Source of the DNA: Alistipes sp. Zagget8
GTDB taxonomy: Bacteria > Bacteroidota > Bacteroidia > Bacteroidales > Rikenellaceae
Length of the DNA: 64,000 nt
Reading direction: 5' to 3'
Assembly: GCA_001941065.1 (NCBI GenBank)
Contig: MSHJ01000015.1
Location: 1-64,000, forward strand
Shown here: piece after piece, positions 26,896 to 35,677 of the stretch
How the letters are laid out: every line of letters starts with the position of its first letter
Numbering within the stretch: the stretch's first letter is position 1
Program-made: the position numbers and the translations under genes
The notes under the pieces: generated by a model
What the model was told of the DNA's origin: nothing
The model's input: the letters and a program-made list of their open reading frames with translations, nothing else
Databases searched by the model: none

Positions 26896-29800
26896 TTCCC
26901 CGCCGGAAGGCGTTTCCGTGCTGTTTTCGGCCTGTTCGGTGGCGTAGCGCGAGGGCGGCATGCCGTACTGCTTGCGGAACGAGGCCGAGAAGTGAATCAG
27001 GCTGTTGAATCCGGATGCCGTTGCGATTTCCGAGACGCTCATTTGCGTATCGCGCAGCATGCGGGCCGCGAGGTTCAGCCTGACGGACTGGATGTATCGC
27101 GCGGGCGAAAGCCCCGTGGCGGACATCAGCTTGCGGTAGAGGCTGGCGCGGCTCATCCCGATGCGGCGGCAGAGCGTGTCGAGGTTCAGCGCCGGGTCGG
27201 CGATGTCGCGGTCGATGGCCTGGTTGAGCTGCTGCAGGAACTTGTCGTCACCGGTGTCGATCTTCACGCCCAGGTTTTCGAGCGAGAGCCGCTGGCCGTA
27301 GAGCTCCTTGAGCTTTTCGCGCGAGGCGATGATATTGCGGACCTTGAGGATGAGCGCCTGCATGTGGAACGGCTTGGTGATGTAGTCGTCGGCTCCGAAT
27401 TCGAGTCCCTCCTTCATCTGGAGCACGAACTGACGCGCCGTGAGCAGTACGACGGGGATATGGGCCGTGCGGGGATCGTGCTTGAGGATGTAGCACATCT
27501 GCAGCCCGTCCATTACGGGCATCATCACGTCGCTGATAATCAGCGCGGGCATCTTTTCCAGGGCCAGCAGCTGACCCGAGCGGCCGTTGTCGGCCTCGAT
27601 GACCTTCCAGTAGGGCGACAGCCGGCGGCGGATGTAGGTGCGCAGCTGACGGTTGTCCTCCACCACCAGCACCGTGGAGTCGCTGCGTTCCCCGGCGGGC
27701 CCGGCCGTGTCGTCCGAATCGGTGGCAGGGGTGTCGTCCGTGTAGCGTTCGAGCGTTTCGCTGTCGAGGTAGCCGGAGATGATCTCCTCGGGCCGGAAAT
27801 GGGCGTTGCCGCACGGAATGACCACATGGAACGTACTGCCGCGCTCCTTCTCCGATTCGGCCCAGATCACGCCGTGGTGCATCTCGACGATGCCCTTTGC
27901 CAGCGAAAGCCCGATGCCGGTTCCCATGCTCTTGATCTCCGGAACCCGGTAGAAGGGGTCGAAGATGCGCTCCAGGTCGCGGACATCCATGCCGATGCCG
28001 TCGTCCGCGAGCGTGAGGTGCAGGTAACACGGGGCGCCGGGATAGAGCTCCGTGCCGTGTTGCAGCTTCTCGGGCAGTTTCGCCGGATCGATGCGCTCGG
28101 CCGAGAGTGTGATGTGTCCGCCGTCGGGGGTGAATTTGAAAGCATTGGACAGCAGGTTGAGCAGCACCTTCTCGAAGAGCCAGCGATCGTACCAGAGCGT
28201 CAGCGGACGTTCCGGGAAGACGAAGCGGTAGTCGATGCGGCGGTTGCGGGCTTGGTGGTTGAAGGCGATGAATATCTCCTCGGCGAAACCCGCGAAATCG
28301 CCCTCGGCTACTTTGGGCGTCATCGACCCCGCCTCCTTGCGCCGCAGGTCCATAAGCTGGTTGATCAGCAGCAGCATACGCTTGGCGTTGGCATACATCA
28401 TCTGCAGCGACTCGTGCGTCGCCTCCTGCGGATTGTCTGCCGAGAGCATCTCCTCGAGCGGCGAGAGGATGAGTGTCAGCGGAGTCCGGAGTTCGTGGGC
28501 GAAATTCGTGAACAGCTCGATGCGGGCCTTGTAAAGCTCTTCGTGCTTCTGTTTGAGCAGTACATGCTGGCGCAGGCGGCGGCGTTCGCGGGCATAGCGG
28601 AAGATAAGCCATGCCACCGTGGCCAGCAGCAGCAGGTAGACCAGCAGCGCCCATCCCCGCAGCCAGACCGGAGGAACGATCTCGAAGCCCAGCGTGGCGT
28701 CGAGTTCGCTCCAGATGCCGTCGTTGTTCGAACCCCGCACACGGAAGAGGTAGTGTCCCGGGGCCAGGTTGGCGTAGTTGACCTCCCGCACGGAACCTAC
28801 CGTGCGCCATTCGTTGTCAGCCCCTTCGAGTTTGTAGGCATAGGCGTTGCGCTCGGGATAGATGTAGTTCAGGGCGCTGAATGAAAAGGTGAGGTTGTTC
28901 TCGTTGTGCTTCAGGTGCAGTTCTTCTTTTCCGGGGTCCCCTTCGAGCGGGCGGTTGTTGACCGCCACGGAGGTGATGACCACGGGCGGGACGTAGGTGT
29001 TGACGTGCAGGTTGCCGGGGTTGAAGCTCACCAGTCCGTTGTCGCCGCCGACCCAGATCGTGTTGTCGGGGGTGACGAATGCGGACGCGGGCGAGAACTC
29101 CTGCACCCGGATTCCGCTGGAATGGTCGTAGGTGCGCACGACGCGGTTGTCGGCGTCCAGCTCCGAAATGCCGGTGCGGGTGACGACCCAGAGGCGTCCC
29201 GTGCGGTCTTCGACCACGGAGCAGACGGTGTTGTCGTGCAGGCCGTCGTTGTGGGTGACGATTCCGAACCGGTCCGTTTCCGGGTCGTAGATGTTCAGTC
29301 CTCCGTCCGAGGTGCCGGCCAGGATGCGTCCCCGGCAGTCGGCGACGATGGCCGTGATGCGGTTGCCCGAGATGGAATTTCCGTCGTCGGAGGTGTAGCG
29401 GACCAGTTCGCCCGAAACCCGGTAACGGTAGAGCCCGCGGCTGCGGGTGCCGATCCAGAGCCCGTCGTCCGTGGGACAGAGGGCCGATATCTGGTTGATG
29501 TTGACCGTCCGGCCTTCGGAGAGCAGGTCCCGGTCTTCGATGCCTGCGGACGACAGGTATTTGAGCCCGTGTGCGGAGTAGGTGCCCAGCAGCAGCGTGT
29601 CGCGCATACGGGCCAGCGAATAGATTGCCGTGTGCTCGGGATTGCGCCGCACGCCGGTCCAGCGGCGGGTGCGGGTGTCGAGGGTGTAGAGCAGTCCGGT
29701 GTACAGCCCCACGTAGAGCGTGGTGCCGTCCAGCAGCAGCGATTTGACGTTGTTGTCCTTGAACAGCTCTCCCGGAACCGTCGTGCAGGGGTAGTAGGCG

Positions 29801-30947
29801 AACTGCCGCTGCGGAACGTCGAAACGCAGTACGCCGCCCGCGTCGGTGCCGATCCAGAGCACGTCGCCCGAGGGCTCGGCAACGATGGCGCTCAGCACGC
29901 CCGGAAGGTGGTTGCCTTGCCGGGGATCGTAATAGCTGAACAGGTCGTTTTGCGCATGGGCGTAGTTGACTCCTCCGGCATAGGTCCCGGCCCGGTCGAT
30001 GTAGACTGTCTCCACCGCGTAGTGCGAGAGTCCGCCGTTCTCCTGCGGGGTTTGGTTGTAGCTCTCGGAGGTGCCGGTCGCCGGGTCGTAGATGCGCAGT
30101 CCGTCGTAGGTTCCCAGCACGAGTTTTCCGCCGGGCTGTTCGGCGATGCTGCGGATCAGGTTGTTGCGCCGGTGCGGGTCGGCGGCGATGATCGTGTGTT
30201 CGCTCAGTTCGCCCGTCTCGGGATTCAGCTGTCCGAGCGTGCCGGTGTTGGCGAAGCTGATGTAAATGCGTCCCTGCGAATCCGGATAAACGAGGTTGAC
30301 GGCCCGGCTGCGGTCGTCGCGGATGATGTGCTGCAACGTGCCGTCGGACGAGAGGGTCGCCAATCCCCGGTCGTGGCCGATGTAGAGCGTCTGTCCGTCG
30401 CTCGCCAGACTGTAGATACGCTGGGAGAGCTCGTCGAAGCGCCTGGCCTGCTCGCCGTCACCCCCCCCAGCCGATAAAGCCCTTCGTAGGTCCCCAGCCA
30501 CACGCCGCCTGTCGGATCGGCGCAGATAGCGTTGATCTCGTTGATGTTGCCCGTGTGGCGTCCGCGGTCGATATAATAACGCGCGAAGCGTCCGGTGCGG
30601 GGATCGTAGCGGTTCAGGCCGTTGGTGGTCCCCACCCAGAGCCGGCCGTCGCGGTCGTTGGCCATGCAGCGGATGTAGCTGTCGCTGATCGAGGTCGTAT
30701 CGTGCAGTTCGTGGCGGAAGATGCGGAATTCGTATCCGTCGTAACGGTTCAGGCCGTCGCGTGTGCCGAACCAGAGAAATCCGTCGGCATCCTGTATGGC
30801 CGACACCACGGACATCTGCGAAAGGCCGTCGGTTACCGAGAGGTGTTCGAAACGGAGTTTCTGCGCAGGCTGCGCATCGGCGCAGGGCAGCGACAGCAGG
30901 GTCGTGATGCAGGCGAGGGCGTGTTTTATGCGGGTGAGATGCTTCAT
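26878..30947 (-). pseudogene. Hybrid two-component system regulator (HTCS), frameshifted in a G8 tract
   Basis: Reading from the ATG at 30945-30947: signal peptide (to about 24, LPCADAQ), two-component propeller repeats (DADGFLWFGTRDGLNRYDG and many copies), a Y_Y_Y domain, one membrane helix (WALLVYLLLLATVAWLIF), HisKA (FTNFAHELRTPLTLIL), HATPase (NLLSNAFKF, DDGIGMD, GTGIGLSLAKG), receiver (VLVVEDN, ISDVMMPVMDG, KPF) and an AraC HTH (TLCRRIGMSRASLYRKLM, SEIATASGFNS). This is the standard periplasmic-sensor/DNA-binding fusion that controls PULs. The frame breaks at the run of eight bases 30461-30468: LYRLGG is correct upstream, and DGEQARRFDELSQ continues in another frame. One extra G (G9) would restore a 1356-residue protein. 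Phase variation or sequencing error are both possible. It should regulate genes 24312-47138. Confidence 0.9.
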
Positions 30948-31016
30948 GGATCAAATATACATATTAATCGGTATGTTCCGTCCGGGTGAGACGATCTTCC
31001 GGAGACCGTTCTGCGG

Positions 31017-31055
31017 ATTGAAACGCAGGAATAAATCAATGAACGTTTCGATTAA
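31017..31055 (+). promoter_or_regulatory. Putative HTCS operator before the GH105-esterase-lyase-GH2 operon
   Basis: Distal copy ATTGAAACGCAGGAATAA (31017-31034) and proximal copy AATGAACGTTTCGATTAA (31038-31055), period 21. The proximal copy ends 21 bases before the -7 box at 31077. Its core TGAACGTTTCGATTAA differs at one of 16 bases from the distal copy of the operator at 38106. Confidence 0.72.
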
Positions 31056-31076
31056 CCCTCCGCCGCGGATAATATG

Positions 31077-31084
31077 TTCCTTTG
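31077..31084 (+). promoter_or_regulatory. Probable -7 box of the GH105 operon
   Basis: TTCCTTTG resembles TAnnTTTG with one mismatch, 32 bases before the ATG at 31117. The position is supported by the constant 21-base distance to the operator repeats. Confidence 0.5.
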
Positions 31085-31116
31085 TTTCCGGAAACCGAAC
31101 CTTGTAACGACCCGCC

Positions 31117-32340
31117 ATGAAACCATTGTTGTTTTTCTGTCTGCTGTTTTTGTCGCCCCTGCCGGGCGTCGCCTCCGACGACGGGGCTTTGCTGCGCCGT
31201 GTGGCGGACAAAGTGCTCGCCGATTACCACATCGGCTACATCGACCGTGCCACGAACCGTTGTTATGCTTCCGCAGAGGAGATTCCCGCCGGAGCCCGGG
31301 TCCGTATCGCCTGCAAATATATGGATTGGCATTACAGCCTGGGAGTCCTCGATATGGCCATGCTGCGGATGGCGGAGCGTTTCGGGGAGGAAAAGTACGC
31401 CGATTTCGTCGAGCGGCAGATCGGTTATGCGCTCTCGGCCTACCGGCATTTCGGCGTCGAAGCCGGAGCGGATCACGAGCCGTTTCATTTCCTGCGCAAA
31501 TTCAACGAACTGGACCACTGCGGTGCCGAATGTGCTGCGATGATCTGCCTGGCGGCGCGGCGTCCTGCCGTGGCGGAGGCTTACGCTCCCTATATCGGGC
31601 GTGCTGCGGAACATATCCGCCGGGGACAGGCTCGTTTTTCGGACGGGACGCTCGTGCGCACATGGCCGCACGAACATACGCTCTGGGCCGACGACCTTTA
31701 TATGGGACTCTCGTTCATGGCGCGTTACGGCGACCGTTACGACGACCGTGCCATGCTGCGCGATGCCGTGCATCAGGTGGAGCGTTTCCACCACTACCTC
31801 TGGAACCCCGCTTCGGAACTGCTCTGGCACGGCTATTACGGCGATCTGCGCCGTACCGCCGGGGCCCATTGGGGCCGTTGCAACGGCTGGGTGATGCTGG
31901 CGACCTCGCAGCTGATGGATGTCCTTCCGGCCGGCGGCCGGGACCTGCGGCGGATGCGTGCGCTGCTCGAACGCCAGATTGCGGGCGTGGTGAAACGCCA
32001 AGCCGGCTCGGGGTTGTGGCGCCAGTTGCTCGATCGCGAAGACTCCTACGAGGAGAGTTCCTGCACGGCGATCTTCGTCTACTGCATCGCGCACGCCGTG
32101 TGCGAAGGGTGGATCGACGCCCGCTATGCTTCGGTGGCCCTGCGCGGATGGGAGGGGCTTTGCCGCGAGCGGATCACGCCCGATGCGGAACTGCGCGGGG
32201 TGTGCGTCGGAACGGGTATCGGCAACGATATGCCCTTCTACTACAACCGTCCGACGGTGGACGGAGAGACCCACGGAACGGGACTGCTGCTGGAGGCGGG
32301 ACTGGAGATTCTGCGATTGAAAGAGATGTTGAAACCATAA
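31117..32340 (+). CDS. GH105 family unsaturated uronyl hydrolase, exported
   Basis: 407 residues, (alpha/alpha)6-barrel type. A signal peptide covers about 1-19 (LSPLPGVAS). Family segments are clear: TLWADDLYMGLSFMARYG (catalytic Asp about 192), WGRCNGWVMLA, GLWRQLLDREDSYEESSCTA and GTGIGNDMPFYYNRP near the end. GH105 enzymes remove the unsaturated uronic acid left at the non-reducing end by a polysaccharide lyase, and a heparinase II/III-like lyase is encoded two genes downstream. It is first in a four-gene operon: the next gene starts 10 bases after its stop, and an HTCS-type operator lies upstream. Confidence 0.9.
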   Translation: MKPLLFFCLLFLSPLPGVASDDGALLRRVADKVLADYHIGYIDRATNRCYASAEEIPAGARVRIACKYMDWHYSLGVLDMAMLRMAERFGEEKYADFVERQIGYALSAYRHFGVEAGADHEPFHFLRKFNELDHCGAECAAMICLAARRPAVAEAYAPYIGRAAEHIRRGQARFSDGTLVRTWPHEHTLWADDLYMGLSFMARYGDRYDDRAMLRDAVHQVERFHHYLWNPASELLWHGYYGDLRRTAGAHWGRCNGWVMLATSQLMDVLPAGGRDLRRMRALLERQIAGVVKRQAGSGLWRQLLDREDSYEESSCTAIFVYCIAHAVCEGWIDARYASVALRGWEGLCRERITPDAELRGVCVGTGIGNDMPFYYNRPTVDGETHGTGLLLEAGLEILRLKEMLKP

Positions 32341-32350
32341 ATCCGAAGAG

Positions 32351-33649
32351 ATGAAAAAATTTGTACTCCTGACCGGGCTTTTGCTGCTTGCGTATGCGGC
32401 TTCGGCCCTCCCGAAAGGGAAAATCCGTATTGAAATCACGCCCGACCGTGCCGGGGACTGGTGCTACTCGGTGGGCGACAGCGTCGCTTACGACGTTGCG
32501 GTGACCGTCGACGGGAAACCCCTGAAGAACGCTTCGGTGAAATACACCTTCGCCCGTGAGAAGATGCCGGCCTATGAAACGTGCGAGGCGACGTTGCCCG
32601 AAGGCCGTATCCGGGTCCGGACGGCGGGCATGACCTGCCCGGGATTCCTGACCTGCCGGGTCTTTCTGCTCGACGAAAAGGGCGCGACAGTGGCCAACGA
32701 TCTGGCGCAGGCGGCTTTCGAGCCCGAAAAGCTGCGTCCGATGACCGATATGCCCGACGATTTCGCGGCGTTCTGGGAGCAGGCCAGGGCCGAACAGGCT
32801 AAAATCCCGATGGAGCCCCGTGTCGAGCGTGCCGAGCAGTGGTGCACAGACAAGGTGGACGTGTATTATGTGCGTCTGCAGAGTTTTCGCAAGGACAACT
32901 ATGTCTACGGATATGTCTCCGTACCCAAATCCAAGGGGCCGCATCCGGCCGTGCTGTATGTTCCCGGTGCGGGCGTGGCGAAGATCAAGCCTTCGACCTA
33001 CATGGCTGAAAAGGGCGTGATTACCATGACGATCGGCATCCACGGCATTCCGCTCGACATGCCCGATGAAAATTACGACATCCTGAAGAACGGTGCGCTG
33101 AACGGCTACCAGTTCGTCAACCTCGACATCCGCGACCAGTATTACTACAAGCGGGTGTTCATGGGGTGTGTGCGTGCCATCGACTACATCTTCACGCTGC
33201 CGGAATTCGACGGCGAGCGGATGATGGTTTCGGGCGGCAGTCAGGGCGGCGGCCTGTCGATCGTCACCACGGCGCTCGATCCCCGTGTGAAATATTTCGT
33301 CTGCTTCTATCCCGCCCTGTGCGACCACATGGGCTACCTTTACGACCGTGCCGGCGGCTGGCCCCACATGTTCGACCGCACGCGCACCTGTTTCCGCACG
33401 GCGGAGCGCATCCTCAATTCGCGCTATTACGACGCGGCGAATTTCGCGCGGCTGATCCGTGTGCCGGGCTTTTTCTCGTGGGGGTACAACGACCTTTCGT
33501 GCCCCATCACCTCGATGTATTCGGCCTATAACGTGGTGACGGCCCCCAAAGAACTGGTGCTCGAACTGCGCAACGGTCACCGCCGCAGCGAGCGGCAGAA
33601 TCGCCTGGCCGACGCGTGGATGCTGAGCCGGTTTTTCGGGAACGAATAA
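32351..33649 (+). CDS. Acetyl xylan esterase (AXE1-type) family alpha/beta hydrolase, exported
   Basis: 432 residues with a signal peptide (about 1-19). An N-terminal beta domain (to about 120) precedes the AXE1-like hydrolase. MPDDFAAFWEQARAE is the typical domain entry, VSGGSQGGGLSIV contains the nucleophile Ser (about 297), SWGYNDLSCPITSMYSAYN carries the likely acid Asp, and RNGHRRSERQ the likely His. These enzymes remove acetyl groups from plant polysaccharides or oligosaccharides. It is second in the operon, 10 bases after GH105. An acetylated substrate is implied. Confidence 0.88.
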   Translation: MKKFVLLTGLLLLAYAASALPKGKIRIEITPDRAGDWCYSVGDSVAYDVAVTVDGKPLKNASVKYTFAREKMPAYETCEATLPEGRIRVRTAGMTCPGFLTCRVFLLDEKGATVANDLAQAAFEPEKLRPMTDMPDDFAAFWEQARAEQAKIPMEPRVERAEQWCTDKVDVYYVRLQSFRKDNYVYGYVSVPKSKGPHPAVLYVPGAGVAKIKPSTYMAEKGVITMTIGIHGIPLDMPDENYDILKNGALNGYQFVNLDIRDQYYYKRVFMGCVRAIDYIFTLPEFDGERMMVSGGSQGGGLSIVTTALDPRVKYFVCFYPALCDHMGYLYDRAGGWPHMFDRTRTCFRTAERILNSRYYDAANFARLIRVPGFFSWGYNDLSCPITSMYSAYNVVTAPKELVLELRNGHRRSERQNRLADAWMLSRFFGNE

Positions 33650-33745
33650 CCGATGCGACCGACATCTATCCTGCTGACGGCGCTGCTGCTTTTGCGGGGC
33701 GGCTTCCCGTATTCCGATTCCGATGACTTAAAACCACTGACTACT

Positions 33746-35677
33746 ATGAACTTTTTACGTAAAATTTGCTGTGTGACAGCTCCCGTCCTGTTGCTGCTGA
33801 GCGCCTGCTCGGCCGACGAGCCGCGCTTCGACTATCCCGAACCGGAGCCGACCGACAAGATCTGGCACCCGATGCTCTTCTTCAACTACTGGCAGGGCGA
33901 GCAGCTGAAACAGGCCATCTCCTCGACGCACCTGGCTCAATGGACCCGTTTCAAAGCCGTGGCCGACGCTAAGGTCCGCCGCGATCCGCCCGCCTACCGG
34001 GACGATGCCGGTGAACAGCTCTGGCAGCGCGATGTGGGCAACACCGTCGCGGCGCTTGCCGTGGCGGGTTACCTGACCGGTGACAAGAGTTATTTCGAAG
34101 CCGCCGAACGCTGGGCGCTCGCGTCGTGTGCCTACCCCACGTGGGGCATGGACGATTCGGCCGACGGGGCCGAATACGGACTGCCTTACGGCCATCAGCT
34201 GTTGGGGCTGGCCATGCTTTACGACTACGGGCAGGAGTCGCTGAGCGAGGCGACGCTCATGACCCTGCGCCAGACTTTGACCGCTCGCGTGGAGCGGCAG
34301 TATGCGGCCTACAAGACACTCGACAAAGCCTACATTCAGAACCACACGTGGATCAACACCTGCGGTATGCTGGCCGCGGCGCTCGTTCTGCGCAACGACA
34401 CCGCCAAGGCGCAGGGGTGGATCGATTTCACGCAGCAGGTGCTCGAAAAATCCTCGCGGCTGCTGTCGCCCGACGGCGCCAGCCAGGAGGGACCCGGTTA
34501 CTGGCAGTACGGCATGGAGTTCCTGATGATGGCCTTCGACCTCTCGCGCGGCGTGGGCAACGATTTCTACAAGAACAGCACGTGGTGGGACAACACCGCC
34601 GCCTATGCGATGTACATGACCCTTCCCGCCGACCGCTGCACGTCCGACAACAGCATCATCGACTGGGCCGATGCGCCGCGTTACTCGTGGTATGGTCCCG
34701 AGCATCTCTACCGCCGGCTGGCCGGGCTGAAGCATAACGCGCTGGCCCAGTATTGCGCCGGGAAAGCCGTGCGTTACGATGTCTCCTCCTCGTGGCTCAA
34801 CCTGATCTGGTACGATACGTCGGTTTCGTCCGTGCTGCTGCCTACAACCCCGACTTTCCGCCATTTCGAGAATATGGGTCTCGTGGCCTCGCGCACCGAC
34901 TGGGACGGTGACGAGTCGGTTGTCGTTTTCCGCTGCGGCTCGCCGCTGGGCACGTTTGCCGAACAACAACCCGAAGGTTCTTACGTGTCGGGCGACATGG
35001 GCCATATCCACCCCGATGCCAACCATTTCGTGATCTACGCCAACGGCGAGTATATCCTGCGCAACAACGGTTATGTCAAACGGGTGACCAAATATCACAA
35101 TACGCTTCTGGTGAACGATTTGGGGCAATGGGGCGAGGTGCGTACCTGGTTTACGCCCTGGCCGCTGACGCCCGTACGCGATCCGAAGATTGCGGAGGCC
35201 GTGTCGGCCGACGGCATCGACCGCATCACGGGTGACGCTTCGGCCGCCTACCTCGATGGAGCCGGTGTGAAAAAATTCGTCCGCAAACTCGTCTGGATCA
35301 AGGAGCAGGGCGTGGTGATCGTCTGCGACGATGTGGAGCTGGCCGCTTCGGGGCGCATCGAACTGCGGTTCTTCCCCGAGCAGAAACCCGTGCAGAGCTC
35401 CGACGCCGTTATCGGGGCGTCCACGGCGCGGAACTCCATCCGTATCGAGAACCTGACCCCGGCCCGCTCCGCGCTGACGCTCGGCACGCAGTTCGTCGAG
35501 GAACGCAGCTCCACATCGGGCGAGAACCGTCCGTTGGTGACCGTCACGGCCACCGCTTCGTCGCTGCGGCAGGTGACGGCTGTCAGCTGGGCCGCGCTGC
35601 CCGCCCCGGCGCCCGTCGTGACCTATGACGAGCAGTCCGGAACGGTTTCTGTCAACGGTAAAACCTATACGCTGTGA
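33746..35677 (+). CDS. Heparinase II/III-like polysaccharide lyase family lipoprotein
   Basis: 643 residues from the ATG at 33746 (MNFLRKICCVTAPVLLLLSAC, lipid Cys21, then SADEPRFDYPEPEP). An ATG at 33653 is in frame, but it would bury this lipoprotein signal. An (alpha/alpha) toroid domain (about 40-330) contains YIQNHTWINTCGMLAAAL and DGASQEGPGYWQYGMEFLM, the His and Tyr positions expected in this lyase fold. A C-terminal beta-sandwich begins near GDMGHIHPDANHFVIYANGE, with the conserved His region. Family members cleave uronic-acid-containing polysaccharides by beta-elimination. The product fits the downstream need of the GH105 enzyme. The PL family cannot be fixed from sequence reading alone. 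Confidence 0.82.
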   Translation: MNFLRKICCVTAPVLLLLSACSADEPRFDYPEPEPTDKIWHPMLFFNYWQGEQLKQAISSTHLAQWTRFKAVADAKVRRDPPAYRDDAGEQLWQRDVGNTVAALAVAGYLTGDKSYFEAAERWALASCAYPTWGMDDSADGAEYGLPYGHQLLGLAMLYDYGQESLSEATLMTLRQTLTARVERQYAAYKTLDKAYIQNHTWINTCGMLAAALVLRNDTAKAQGWIDFTQQVLEKSSRLLSPDGASQEGPGYWQYGMEFLMMAFDLSRGVGNDFYKNSTWWDNTAAYAMYMTLPADRCTSDNSIIDWADAPRYSWYGPEHLYRRLAGLKHNALAQYCAGKAVRYDVSSSWLNLIWYDTSVSSVLLPTTPTFRHFENMGLVASRTDWDGDESVVVFRCGSPLGTFAEQQPEGSYVSGDMGHIHPDANHFVIYANGEYILRNNGYVKRVTKYHNTLLVNDLGQWGEVRTWFTPWPLTPVRDPKIAEAVSADGIDRITGDASAAYLDGAGVKKFVRKLVWIKEQGVVIVCDDVELAASGRIELRFFPEQKPVQSSDAVIGASTARNSIRIENLTPARSALTLGTQFVEERSSTSGENRPLVTVTATASSLRQVTAVSWAALPAPAPVVTYDEQSGTVSVNGKTYTL

